A DNA stretch of 64,000 nt, from contig NZ_WKJJ01000010.1 in assembly GCF_009674485.1 (NCBI RefSeq), forward strand, positions 62,001-126,000, given 5' to 3'. A program made the position numbers and the translations under genes. Within the stretch, counting starts at the first letter, position 1; each line of letters begins with the position of its first letter. The DNA is from Pseudoduganella rivuli (GTDB lineage: Bacteria; Pseudomonadota; Gammaproteobacteria; Burkholderiales; Burkholderiaceae_D). Below are positions 50,706 through 58,292 of this stretch, piece after piece. The notes below the pieces were generated by a model, which did no database searches, was not told where the DNA came from, and saw nothing but the letters and a program-made list of their open reading frames with translations.

Positions 50706-51530
50706 ATGAAACACATTGCAACTCAACGCCAGGTCGCCTACCGCAGCAAGGGAAACACGCGCGGCGGTGTAGTCCGGCTGGTTAGCCCTGGCGACATCGG
50801 ACAACTGATCAAGCCTTTCGTCTTCCTGGATCTGTTTCATCTGGAAGCGGCCGGCGGCAAGATGGGCATGCACCCGCACTCCGGCATTGCCACCGTCACC
50901 GTCGTGATGGATGGCGCACTGGAATATCGCGAAACAACGGGTAACCAAGGCGAACTGCCGACCGGCGGTGTCGAATGGATGAGCGCTGGCGGCGGTGTCT
51001 GGCACGAAGGCGGGGCCGCACCAGGCAAGCACGTAACCGGTTTTCAACTTTGGCTTGCGTTGCCGGCAGAAGATGAAAACGGCCCGGCAAACAGCCAATA
51101 TGTGGCGCCGGAACAAGTGCCAAGCTTCGGTCCGGCACGCGTGATTATCGGTCGCTACGGCGATGTGCGCAGTCCCATCCGTCCCCGTGCCCCCATCAAC
51201 TACCTGCACGTCAAACTCCGCGACGGTGAGCGCTGGACTTACGAAACACCTGCAGGCCATGACGTTGCCTGGGCGGCGGTCGCCACGGGCGCTTTGCAAA
51301 CCGCTGACAGCCTGGTGCAAAACGAAATTGCGATCTTCAACGAGGGCACTGGCGCCATCGACTTCATCGCAAAAGGGCCGACCGAGTTCGTTCTGGGTTC
51401 TGCGGCGAAGCATCCTCACGAATTAGTCACCGGCTACTACTCCGTCCATACCAGTGCCGCGGCACTCGCGCAGGGCGAACATGAAATCCGTCGTATCGGG
51501 GCTCAGCTCCGCGCAGCAAACCTGATGTAA
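50706..51530 (+). CDS. Pirin-family protein (cupin)
   Basis: A 274-residue bicupin of the pirin family. The N-terminal cupin has the metal-binding 'MGMHPHSGIATVTVVMDGALEYRE' with H56 and H58, and 'MSAGGGVWHEGGA' supplies a His-Glu in the place of the later ligands. Some bacterial pirins are quercetinase-like dioxygenases, others bind pyruvate dehydrogenase; the role here is open. GGAG lies 5 nt before the ATG. It is the first gene of a plus-strand cluster with DoxX and a dinucleotide-binding oxidoreductase, all likely regulated by the divergent LysR protein. Confidence 0.92.
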   Translation: MKHIATQRQVAYRSKGNTRGGVVRLVSPGDIGQLIKPFVFLDLFHLEAAGGKMGMHPHSGIATVTVVMDGALEYRETTGNQGELPTGGVEWMSAGGGVWHEGGAAPGKHVTGFQLWLALPAEDENGPANSQYVAPEQVPSFGPARVIIGRYGDVRSPIRPRAPINYLHVKLRDGERWTYETPAGHDVAWAAVATGALQTADSLVQNEIAIFNEGTGAIDFIAKGPTEFVLGSAAKHPHELVTGYYSVHTSAAALAQGEHEIRRIGAQLRAANLM

Positions 51531-51571
51531 CCACAGCAGTCCCTAACTACTACCACTTGAAAGGAAACACC

Positions 51572-51988
51572 ATGAAAACCGCAAACACCAGCATTGCCCC
51601 GGCCATTGGCCGCATCCTGCTGGCAACGATCTTTATTTTTAGCGGTATCGGCAAGCTACTCGCGCCTGCTGCGACCATCGGCTACATCGCTTCGTCCGGT
51701 CTGCCTGCCGCACCGTTAGCGCTTGCCGGCGCAATTGCACTTGAGCTGGGCGGTGGCTTGATGCTCGCCATCGGCATCCGAACCCGCCTGGTTGCAGCGC
51801 TGCTGGCAGCGTTCTCCATCGTCACGGGCCTGGCGTTCCATCACGCGATCGGCGACCAGAACCAGCTGATTCACCTGCTGAAAAACATCGCAATGGCGGG
51901 CGGTCTGCTGCAAGTCGTGGCCTTCGGCGCCGGCGCCTTCAGCTTCGACAACCGCGCCCGTCCTGTCGCAAACGGCAAGCTGGCGTAA
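51572..51988 (+). CDS. DoxX-family membrane protein
   Basis: A 138-residue inner-membrane protein with four hydrophobic segments. The start 'TSIAPAIGRILLATIFIFSGIGKLLAPAATIGYIASSGLP' is the DoxX signature. AGGAAAC precedes the ATG at 51572. DoxX-like proteins are small quinone- or thiol-linked membrane oxidoreductase subunits (name from archaeal thiosulfate:quinone oxidoreductase), often induced by oxidants alongside pirin. It sits 41 bp after the pirin gene and 28 bp before the oxidoreductase. Its precise reaction is unknown. Confidence 0.92.
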   Translation: MKTANTSIAPAIGRILLATIFIFSGIGKLLAPAATIGYIASSGLPAAPLALAGAIALELGGGLMLAIGIRTRLVAALLAAFSIVTGLAFHHAIGDQNQLIHLLKNIAMAGGLLQVVAFGAGAFSFDNRARPVANGKLA

Positions 51989-52016
51989 CTCGCACAACCC
52001 TCATAAGGAGAGCAAC

Positions 52017-52622
52017 ATGAAAACGAATACCGTAGGCATCATCGGCGCCGGCGCGATCGGCCAGGCATTTGCGCAGCAACTGGTCAAAGCAGGCATCAAT
52101 GTCATTCTCAGCAATAGCCGCGGCCCTGAAACGCTGGCGCCGGTAGTCGACAGCCTGGGAAGCAAAGCCACCGCCGGCACGGTACAGCAGGCAGCGCAAG
52201 CCGACATTGTATTTGTCAGCACCAACTGGTCCCGCACCCAGGACGCACTCAAGGACATTCCATGGGATAACCGCATCTTGATCGACGCGACCAATCCCGT
52301 GCTTTTGCCGGGCTACAAACTGGCCGAGTTGGGTGGCAAAAATTCCAGCCAGGTTCTCAGCACCTGGGCGCCCGGTGCGCGTGTGGTCAAGGCCTTCAAC
52401 ACCCTTCTCGCCGCAGTCCTGGCACAGGATCCCGCGCAATCCGGCGGGCGGCGCGTCGTCTTCGTCTCAGGCGACGACGCCGATGCAAAGGCCGAGGTGA
52501 TCGCATTGACAGACTTGCTGGGCTTTGCCAGCATCGATCTGGGCAGCCTGGAAGTTGGAGGCTATTTGCAACAGTTCCCAGGCGGCCCGCTGCCAGCGGT
52601 TAATCTCGTCAAGCTAGGATGA
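52017..52622 (+). CDS. NADP-binding oxidoreductase of the F420-dependent reductase-like family
   Basis: A 201-residue protein with a Rossmann start 'VGIIGAGAIGQAFAQQLVKAGINVILSNSRG'. This matches the NADPH-dependent F420 reductase/YwnA-like family (COG2085). The 'SNSRG' after beta2 favours NADP(H). 'RVVKAFNTLLAAVLAQDP' is the conserved helix at the domain boundary. As F420 is not expected in this lineage, the electron acceptor is probably something else, maybe a quinone or flavin. AGGAG lies 7 nt before the ATG. It ends the LysR-linked cluster and is followed by an intrinsic terminator. Confidence 0.9.
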   Translation: MKTNTVGIIGAGAIGQAFAQQLVKAGINVILSNSRGPETLAPVVDSLGSKATAGTVQQAAQADIVFVSTNWSRTQDALKDIPWDNRILIDATNPVLLPGYKLAELGGKNSSQVLSTWAPGARVVKAFNTLLAAVLAQDPAQSGGRRVVFVSGDDADAKAEVIALTDLLGFASIDLGSLEVGGYLQQFPGGPLPAVNLVKLG

Positions 52623-52632
52623 TCTGAAGTGC

Positions 52633-52661
52633 AGACCGGGCTCGAAGCCCGGTCTTTTTTT
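52633..52661 (+). terminator. Intrinsic terminator after the pirin/DoxX/oxidoreductase cluster
   Basis: AGACCGGGCT (52633-52642) and AGCCCGGTCT (52646-52655) form a perfect 10-bp stem with a CGA loop, followed by seven T. Confidence 0.95.
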
Positions 52662-52723
52662 ACTTGATGCACATCGCATCAATATCGCGGAATGCCAGTG
52701 CACGCCTGATCTTATTTTAGGGT

Positions 52724-52749
52724 AACATATGAATACCTATTCACATGTT
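52724..52749. promoter_or_regulatory. 12-2-12 operator overlapping the ArsR/SmtB-type start codon
   Basis: AACATATGAATA (52724-52735) and TATTCACATGTT (52738-52749) are inverted repeats matching at 11 of 12 positions, separated by CC. This is the 12-2-12 layout and TGAA/TTCA core typical of SmtB/CzrA/NmtR operators. It covers the ATG of the regulator (52729-52731), so binding should block its own expression and that of the downstream exporter. Confidence 0.8.
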
Positions 52750-53058
52750 GAATTTATGACAGCCTCCCCTGTTTCCGATGCCTCGGTGGCGCAATTGGCG
52801 GATTTGTTTCATTTGCTGGGCGACCCGACCCGCTTGCGCATCGTGCTGGCGTGCCTGAAGGAGCCGATTGCCGTGGGCGATATTGCCGCGTCGCTGCAAT
52901 TGTCCGGCTCGCTGGTGTCGCACCACTTGCGCCTGCTGCGCGCGGCGCGCATCGTCAAATCGGAACGCCAGGGCAAGCAAGTCTTTTATTCCGCCGCCGA
53001 TGCGCACATCAGCGGCGTCCTCCACGATATGCTCGAACACATCGCCGAACCGGACTGA
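52729..53058 (+). CDS. ArsR/SmtB-family zinc(-cobalt) sensor repressor
   Basis: A 109-residue winged-helix repressor ('LGDPTRLRIVLACLK...VGDIAASLQLSGSLVSHHLRLLRAARIV'). The C-terminal helix carries D91-x-H93-x10-H104-x2-E107, the alpha5 metal site of SmtB/CzrA-type zinc sensors; there is no arsenic-type Cys pair on the recognition helix. Metal binding should release the operator at 52724-52749 and switch on the CDF exporter, whose gene follows at 4 bp. The ATG at 52729 lies inside the operator; an alternative ATG at 52756 lacks a Shine-Dalgarno. Confidence 0.92.
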   Translation: MNTYSHVEFMTASPVSDASVAQLADLFHLLGDPTRLRIVLACLKEPIAVGDIAASLQLSGSLVSHHLRLLRAARIVKSERQGKQVFYSAADAHISGVLHDMLEHIAEPD

Positions 53059-53062
53059 CACC

Positions 53063-54070
53063 ATGGGCCACGACCACCACCACGCACACAGCCACGACCA
53101 TGGCCACGATCACAGCCATGACCACAAAGGCTGCGGCCACGACCATGGACACCACCACGGGCACGGACATCATCACCATCACCACGGCGATCCGAACAGC
53201 CAGGGCCGCGCCTTCGCGATCGCCATTGCGCTGAACGCCATCTTTGTCGCGGTGGAGTTCACCTATGGCTTCCTGGCCAATTCCACCGCACTGATGGCCG
53301 ATGCGGGCCACAACCTGTCCGACGTGCTGGGGCTGGCGCTAGCGTGGGGCGCGGCCATCCTCGGCAGGCTGGCCCCGAATGCACGCTATACCTATGGCTT
53401 GCGCAGCAGTTCCATGCTGGCGGCGCTGTTCAACGCCATGCTGCTGATGGCCGCATGCGGCGCCATCATGTGGGAAGCCGTGCTGCAATTGATGCATCCG
53501 ACACCGGTGGCGGGCGCCACCGTGTCCGTGGTGGCCGCGATCGGCATTGCCGTCAATGGGTTCTCCGCGTGGCTGTTCATGTCCGGCAGCAAGGACGATA
53601 TCAATATCCGCGGCGCTTACCTGCACCTGGCGGCGGATGCGGCGATTTCACTGGGCGTGCTGTTGTCCGGCCTGGCCGTGATGGCGACCGGCTGGACATG
53701 GCTGGACCCGGCCGTCAGCCTGGCCATCGTCGCCATCATCATGGTGAGCACGTGGTCGCTGCTGAAAGAGTCGCTGAAGATGGTGATGGCAGCCGTGCCG
53801 GACTCCGTCGATGCGGGCGCCATCGAGCAATTCCTGCGCGAACGGGATGGGGTGCAAGAGGTCCATGATTTGCACATCTGGGCCATGAGTACGACGGAAA
53901 CCGCACTCACGGCCCACCTGGTGATGCCTGGCGGTTATCCGGGCGACCAGGCCATCGATGACATTACAGCGCGGCTGAAGGCGGAATTCTCCATCCATCA
54001 CTGCACGTTACAGGTGGAACAGGGCACGACCGACCACGCGTGCTGCCTGCAGACACATCACGCTCATTAA
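53063..54070 (+). CDS. CDF-family zinc/cobalt efflux transporter (CzcD/DmeF-like)
   Basis: About 335 residues. The ATG at 53063 starts a remarkable His/Asp-rich N-terminus, where over half of the first 42 residues are His, Asp or Gly; the longer frame lies inside the repressor gene. Six TM helices follow, with the transport-site pairs H83-x3-D87 ('DAGHNLSDVLG') and H188-x3-D192 ('YLHLAADAAIS'). A C-terminal cytosolic domain has 'VQEVHDLHIWAMSTTETALTAHLVMP' and ends with 'HACCLQTHHAH'. H-x3-D at both sites favours zinc. It exports metal in exchange for protons. Its stop overlaps that of cysK on the other strand (TTAA). Confidence 0.94.
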   Translation: MGHDHHHAHSHDHGHDHSHDHKGCGHDHGHHHGHGHHHHHHGDPNSQGRAFAIAIALNAIFVAVEFTYGFLANSTALMADAGHNLSDVLGLALAWGAAILGRLAPNARYTYGLRSSSMLAALFNAMLLMAACGAIMWEAVLQLMHPTPVAGATVSVVAAIGIAVNGFSAWLFMSGSKDDINIRGAYLHLAADAAISLGVLLSGLAVMATGWTWLDPAVSLAIVAIIMVSTWSLLKESLKMVMAAVPDSVDAGAIEQFLRERDGVQEVHDLHIWAMSTTETALTAHLVMPGGYPGDQAIDDITARLKAEFSIHHCTLQVEQGTTDHACCLQTHHAH

Positions 54071-55008
54071 CCGGGCGGGTCAGCCAGGCCCGCATACAGC
54101 GCCGTGCTCAGGTAACGCTCGCCAAACGACGGGATGATCGTCACGATCAGCTTGCCTGCGTTTTCCGGGCGCCGGGCCACCTGCATGGCGGCCCACAGCG
54201 CGGCGCCGGATGAAATCCCCACCATCAGCCCTTCCAGCGACGCGGCCAGGCGCGCGGTTTCAAACGCGTCGTCGTTTTTCACGCAAATCACTTCGTCATA
54301 GACGCGCGTATTCAGCACCGCCGGCACAAAGCCGGCGCCGATGCCCTGGATCGGGTGTGGCCCCTTGGTCCCTTTCGACAGCATGGGCGACGCTTCCGGT
54401 TCCACGGCGATGCACTGGAATTCCGGCTTGCGCGCCTTGATGACTTCCCCCACGCCGGTAATCGTCCCACCCGTGCCGACACCGGCCACGAGGATGTCGG
54501 CGCGGCCTTCGGTATCGCGCCAGATTTCCTCGGCCGTCGTGCGGCGGTGCACGTCCGGATTGGCCGGGTTGTTAAACTGTTGCAGCATCAGGTAGCGCGG
54601 ATCCGCTTCCGCCAGTTCTTCCGCCTTGCGGATCGCCCCCAGCATGCCTTCGCTGCCCGGCGTCAAAATCAGCTGGGCGCCATACGCGCGCAGCAGCATG
54701 CGCCGTTCGCGGCTCATGGTGTCCGGCATCACCAGCGTGCAGCGGTAGCCGCGCGCGGCGCACACCATGGCCAGCGCAATCCCGGTATTGCCGCTGGTGG
54801 GTTCGATGATGACGGAATCGGGACGAATTTGTCCGGCGGCCTCCGCCGCTTCGATCATGGACAAGCCGATGCGGTCCTTGACACTGTGGGCGGGGCTGTA
54901 GAATTCGAGCTTGGCCAGGATTTGCGCGGGGGCGCCGGCGGCCAACCGGTTGATGCGAACGAGCGGCGTATTGCCGATCAGTTCAGTGACGTCGTTGGCT
55001 ATTTTCAT
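54067..55008 (-). CDS. cysK: Cysteine synthase (PLP-dependent O-acetylserine sulfhydrylase)
   Basis: A 313-residue PLP enzyme. K44 in 'SPAHSVKDRIGLSM' forms the Schiff base, 'PTSGNTGIALAMVCAARGY' binds the substrate carboxylate, and 'GVGTGGTITGVGEV' cups the PLP phosphate. 'SSGAALWAA' near the end gives the pyridine-ring Ser. It makes cysteine from O-acetylserine and sulfide. CysK versus CysM cannot be separated firmly; the closing 'SFGERYLSTALYAGL' favours CysK. AGGAG lies 7 nt before the ATG. It converges on the CDF gene with overlapping stops. Confidence 0.95.
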   Translation of the reverse strand: MKIANDVTELIGNTPLVRINRLAAGAPAQILAKLEFYSPAHSVKDRIGLSMIEAAEAAGQIRPDSVIIEPTSGNTGIALAMVCAARGYRCTLVMPDTMSRERRMLLRAYGAQLILTPGSEGMLGAIRKAEELAEADPRYLMLQQFNNPANPDVHRRTTAEEIWRDTEGRADILVAGVGTGGTITGVGEVIKARKPEFQCIAVEPEASPMLSKGTKGPHPIQGIGAGFVPAVLNTRVYDEVICVKNDDAFETARLAASLEGLMVGISSGAALWAAMQVARRPENAGKLIVTIIPSFGERYLSTALYAGLADPPG

Positions 55009-55067
55009 AGACGGACTCCTAACGGGTGGCAGGAGTCCCTAGTCTACGCTTGTTTATCTACAATTGT

Positions 55068-55577
55068 TTATTTGACTTGAACCAGTTCAACGTCGAAGAT
55101 CAGCGCGGAATTGGCGGGAATGTCGTTGCCCATCGCGCGCGAGCCGTACGCCAGTTCGGCGGGAATGATCAGCGTACGCTTGCCGCCCACCTTCATGCCC
55201 TGCACGCCCTGGTCCCAGCCCTTGATGACCATGCCCCGGCCCACGGTGAATTCCAGCGGTTCGCGGCCCACCGACGAATCGAACTTCTTGCCGCGTTGGT
55301 TCTTGGCCAGCGGACGGTACAGCCAGCCCGTGTAATTCACGCGCACGGTGCTGCCCGCCATGGCTTCCTTGCCGGTCCCGACTTTATGGTCCGTGATGAT
55401 CAACTGGTCCGCCGCCGGGCCTGGCTGGGCGGAACCGGCCACGACGGGCGCATTGGCGGCTGCCGGCGCGGCTTCGGCCTGGGCCACGGGTTGCTCGGTC
55501 GGGGTTTGTGGCGCCTGGGCAAAAGCCTGGGTAGCGGCTGCCGCAGCGAAAACGAATGCAAACAAACTACGGGTCAT
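55068..55577 (-). CDS. Exported FKBP-type peptidyl-prolyl isomerase
   Basis: A 169-residue protein with a signal peptide (MTRSLFAFVFAAAAATQAFA-QA), an Ala/Pro-rich linker, and one FKBP domain (about 65-169). The domain has 'VRVNYTGWLY...GKKFDSSVGREPLEFTVGRGMVIKGWDQGVQGMKVGGKR' and 'IPAELAYGSRAMGNDIPANSALIFDVELVQV', with all the usual active-site aromatics (Y, F, W, Y, F). It acts on prolyl bonds of exported proteins in the periplasm. It follows cysK on the same strand but at 59 bp, without clear coupling. Confidence 0.95.
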   Translation of the reverse strand: MTRSLFAFVFAAAAATQAFAQAPQTPTEQPVAQAEAAPAAANAPVVAGSAQPGPAADQLIITDHKVGTGKEAMAGSTVRVNYTGWLYRPLAKNQRGKKFDSSVGREPLEFTVGRGMVIKGWDQGVQGMKVGGKRTLIIPAELAYGSRAMGNDIPANSALIFDVELVQVK

Positions 55578-55619
55578 AATGTCAGCGTTCCTTCAAATTA
55601 GGGTACATAAGGTGCGCGA

Positions 55620-56144
55620 ATGATATCAAATGACTCACCCGCTGCCGTCAAACGCAAGCTTTTTTTCGCATTGTGGCCCGATCCTGCCACACGTGCCGCC
55701 CTGGCCTCGCTATTGCCGCTGGTGCAGGGCCGCCACATCCCGCCGGCCAAGCTGCACCTGACGCTGGCCTTCCTGGGCCAGCAGGAGGAATCGCGCCTGC
55801 CCATCCTGCTGGAGATCCTGCGGTGCTTGCCGGTGCCCGCCATGCGCCTGCAAATCGACTGCCTCGGTTATTTCGCCCGGCCCCATATTGCCTGGGCCGG
55901 CATGGCGCAGCCGCCGGAGGCGCTGCTGGACATGCAGGCGCAATTGATGGCGGCATTGACGGCGGCCGGCTTCGATCCGGCCACCCACGGCGCGTTCAAG
56001 CCCCACATCACGCTGGCGCGCGAGGCAAAGCAGGCGCCGGCGGAGACGGCTTTTGCGCCCGTATCGTGGAACGTGGCGCAAGTGGCGCTGGTGGAATCGG
56101 TCATGGCGACCGGCGACTATGTGCCGATCGCCTTCAATCCGTAG
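55620..56144 (+). CDS. thpR: RNA 2',3'-cyclic phosphodiesterase (ThpR/LigT)
   Basis: A 174-residue 2H phosphoesterase. The two catalytic H-x-T motifs are H46-L-T48 in 'LHLTLAFLG' and H129-I-T131 in 'FKPHITLAR'. It opens 2',3'-cyclic phosphates on RNA ends. The family's length is about 175-190. The start ATG at 55620 follows AAGGTG. Divergent from the FKBP gene; its 3' end overlaps tcdA by 11 bp on the other strand. Confidence 0.95.
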   Translation: MISNDSPAAVKRKLFFALWPDPATRAALASLLPLVQGRHIPPAKLHLTLAFLGQQEESRLPILLEILRCLPVPAMRLQIDCLGYFARPHIAWAGMAQPPEALLDMQAQLMAALTAAGFDPATHGAFKPHITLAREAKQAPAETAFAPVSWNVAQVALVESVMATGDYVPIAFNP

Positions 56145-57012
56145 GAATCGTCGGGCCGCCCTGCCCGGTTTCAGCCGGTGGCGCCTGCGGCACCGCAGCC
56201 GGCGGCGCCACCTGCGCCGCCAGCTTGCGCAGCAAATGCCCGGCCGCCACCATGCCGAACGTGGCCGTCACCACCATCGATGAACCGAAGCCCGCGCAAT
56301 TGAGTCCCGTGATGCCCGCGCCACGGTCATCGCCGTCGACCGAGCACACTTCGCCCGTCTCGGGATATTGCAGCGGCTCCATGGAAAACACGGCATCCAC
56401 GTTGAACTTGTTTTTCATGCCGCGCGGGAACCCGTAATCGCTGCGCAAGCGGCGGCGCACTTTCTTCAGCAGCGGTTCCTGCTCCGTCTTGGACAAATCG
56501 CGCACTTCGATCTTGGTCGGATCGGTCTGGCCGCCCGCGCTGCCGATGATAATCAGCGGGATTTCTTTCTGGCGGCAATATGCGATCAGCGCCGTCTTGG
56601 CCTTGGCGCTGTCGATCGCATCGATCACGTAATCGTAGTTGTGCGCACCGATCATCTCGTCGAGGTTGTCCGGCGTGACGAAATCCTCGACTTGCGTGAC
56701 ACGGCAATACGGGTTGATTTGCGTAATGCGCTCGGCCAGCGCATGGATTTTCGCCTGGCCGATGGTGCCGGTCAGCGCCTGGATCTGGCGGTTGATATTC
56801 GATTCGGCCACGTTATCGAGGTCGATCAAGGTCAGGCGGCCGATGGCGCTGCGCGCCAGCGCTTCCACGATCCACGACCCGACGCCGCCGACGCCCACCA
56901 CGCACACATGGGCGTCGCGGAAACGTTGCAGGGCCGCCTGGCCATACAGGCGGCCTATCCCGCCAAAACGGCGGTCGAAATCAATGTCTTCTGGGTTGGT
57001 TAATGCGTTCAT
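56134..57012 (-). CDS. tcdA: tRNA threonylcarbamoyladenosine dehydratase
   Basis: A 292-residue E1-like enzyme of the ThiF/MoeB family that converts t6A37 to the cyclic ct6A form on tRNA, using ATP. It has 'FGGIGRLYGQAALQRFRDAHVCVVGVGGVGSWIVEALARSAIG', with the ATP-binding GxGxxG at about 40-45, 'LIDLDNVAESNINRQIQAL' and 'YVIDAIDSAKAKTALIAYC'. The C-terminal catalytic-Cys loop and a putative membrane-associated tail ('MVAAGHLLRKLAAQ') match the TcdA subgroup. The ATG is at 57012. It is divergent from the hemerythrin-PdxH fusion. Confidence 0.95.
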   Translation of the reverse strand: MNALTNPEDIDFDRRFGGIGRLYGQAALQRFRDAHVCVVGVGGVGSWIVEALARSAIGRLTLIDLDNVAESNINRQIQALTGTIGQAKIHALAERITQINPYCRVTQVEDFVTPDNLDEMIGAHNYDYVIDAIDSAKAKTALIAYCRQKEIPLIIIGSAGGQTDPTKIEVRDLSKTEQEPLLKKVRRRLRSDYGFPRGMKNKFNVDAVFSMEPLQYPETGEVCSVDGDDRGAGITGLNCAGFGSSMVVTATFGMVAAGHLLRKLAAQVAPPAAVPQAPPAETGQGGPTIPTD

Positions 57013-57104
57013 CCCGACATTTTAACGGACGCATGCATGGACTATCTTTTAGAATCCGTTTATTACTGTTCCTTGCCATCCACTGCCACGCGAACCACAC
57101 CACC

Positions 57105-58292
57105 ATGACCACACCCTTGTTCGATACCGCCCCCGATTTCAGCCAGCCCATCGCCGTGCTCAAGCACTGCCACGACCGCATCCGCAAGCAGCTGGCGACC
57201 CTGCAAAAGCTGCTGGCGCACCTGCCCGCCCATGGCGCCGATACCGAAGCCCGCCAGGCGGCCCAGGCCGTGCTGAAGTATTTCAGCAACGCGGCGCACC
57301 TGCACCACATGGATGAAGAAGAAAACCTGTTACCGATGCTGCAAGCCACCGCGCAAGGCGGCGACGCCACGCTGCTGCACGAACTGGCGCCGCGCATCCT
57401 TGCTCAGCACCAGCAAATGGATGGCGATTGGCTTACAATAAAAGCACAGCTTGACAAAATTGCCACAGGAACAGACAGCGCATTGTCCGAAGCGGACGTG
57501 CGGCAATTTGTCGATGCCTATACGGCGCACATGGAAGTGGAAGAACAAAACATTGCGCCAATGGCGAAACGCTTGTTCAGCGCGGAACAAATGCGCATCC
57601 TGGGCGACGCCATGCAACGGCGGCGCGGCATCCAGCCGGCAACGGCGGTGGGCGGCGTCGATATCGCGGACTTGCGCCTCGATTACGGCCGCGCCAGTCT
57701 CGATGAAAGCGACGTGCTGGACCACCCGGTGGACCAGTTCGCCAAGTGGTTCGATGAAGCAATGAAGGCGGAAGTATTCGAAGCCAATACGATGAGCGTG
57801 GCAACGGTGGGCCACAACGGCAAACCCAGTTCGCGCATCGTGCTGATCAAGCAATACGATCACCGGGGCTTCACGTGGTACACCAATTACGACAGCCAGA
57901 AGGGTCGGCAACTGGCGGAAAACCCGAACGCGGCGCTGCTGTTTTTCTGGCGCGAGCTGGAACGCCAGGTGCGCATCGAAGGTCGCGTGGAAAAAACATC
58001 GACAGAGGACAGCGACAAGTATTTCTACAGCCGTCCCGTCAAAAGCCAGCTGGCGGCGGTCGCTTCGCAGCAAAGCGAACCGATTGCCAGCCGGGCGCAA
58101 ATGGAGACGAATTTCGCGGCCGTGGAAGCGGCCAGCGGCGATCATCCGCAACGTCCGCCTCATTGGGGTGGCTACCGGCTGATCCCGGAGCGCGTGGAAT
58201 TCTGGCAAGGCCGCGCCTCCCGCTTCCATGACCGCATCGTATTCACGTTGCAGCCGGACGGCAGCTGGACCAAGCAGCGGATTCAACCCTGA
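57105..58292 (+). CDS. pdxH: Hemerythrin-pyridoxamine 5'-phosphate oxidase fusion
   Basis: A 395-residue single reading frame. Residues about 15-165 form a hemerythrin-like four-helix bundle with all expected diiron ligands: H21/H23 in 'LKHCHDRI', H68-x3-E72 in 'LHHMDEEENLLP', H102 in 'LAQHQQMDGDW' and H142-x3-E146 in 'AHMEVEEQNIAP'. Residues about 185-395 form a complete PdxH, from 'IADLRLDYGRASLDESDV' through 'PSSRIVLIKQYDHRGFTWYTN' and 'FFWRELERQVRIEGRVEK' to 'FWQGRASRFHDRIVF'. PdxH makes pyridoxal 5'-phosphate using FMN and O2. I see no stop or ribosome-binding site between the domains; an internal ATG at 57612 has none. The longer frame to 57003 overlaps tcdA and is rejected. Confidence 0.9.
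   Translation: MTTPLFDTAPDFSQPIAVLKHCHDRIRKQLATLQKLLAHLPAHGADTEARQAAQAVLKYFSNAAHLHHMDEEENLLPMLQATAQGGDATLLHELAPRILAQHQQMDGDWLTIKAQLDKIATGTDSALSEADVRQFVDAYTAHMEVEEQNIAPMAKRLFSAEQMRILGDAMQRRRGIQPATAVGGVDIADLRLDYGRASLDESDVLDHPVDQFAKWFDEAMKAEVFEANTMSVATVGHNGKPSSRIVLIKQYDHRGFTWYTNYDSQKGRQLAENPNAALLFFWRELERQVRIEGRVEKTSTEDSDKYFYSRPVKSQLAAVASQQSEPIASRAQMETNFAAVEAASGDHPQRPPHWGGYRLIPERVEFWQGRASRFHDRIVFTLQPDGSWTKQRIQP

Noticed and set aside
53063..53190. Short tandem repeats (CAC/GAC-rich) that look like a simple repeat array
   Set aside because: They encode the His/Asp-rich N-terminus of the CDF exporter in frame; no spacer-repeat structure, so not a CRISPR or non-coding repeat.
57003..57104. N-terminal extension of the hemerythrin-PdxH gene
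   Set aside because: It overlaps the tcdA start on the opposite strand, adds residues unlike hemerythrins, and the ATG at 57105 fits the domain start.
57612..58292. Separate pdxH gene starting at an internal ATG
   Set aside because: No Shine-Dalgarno precedes it and the frame is continuous with the hemerythrin domain; a fusion explains the data better, though an internal start is not excluded.
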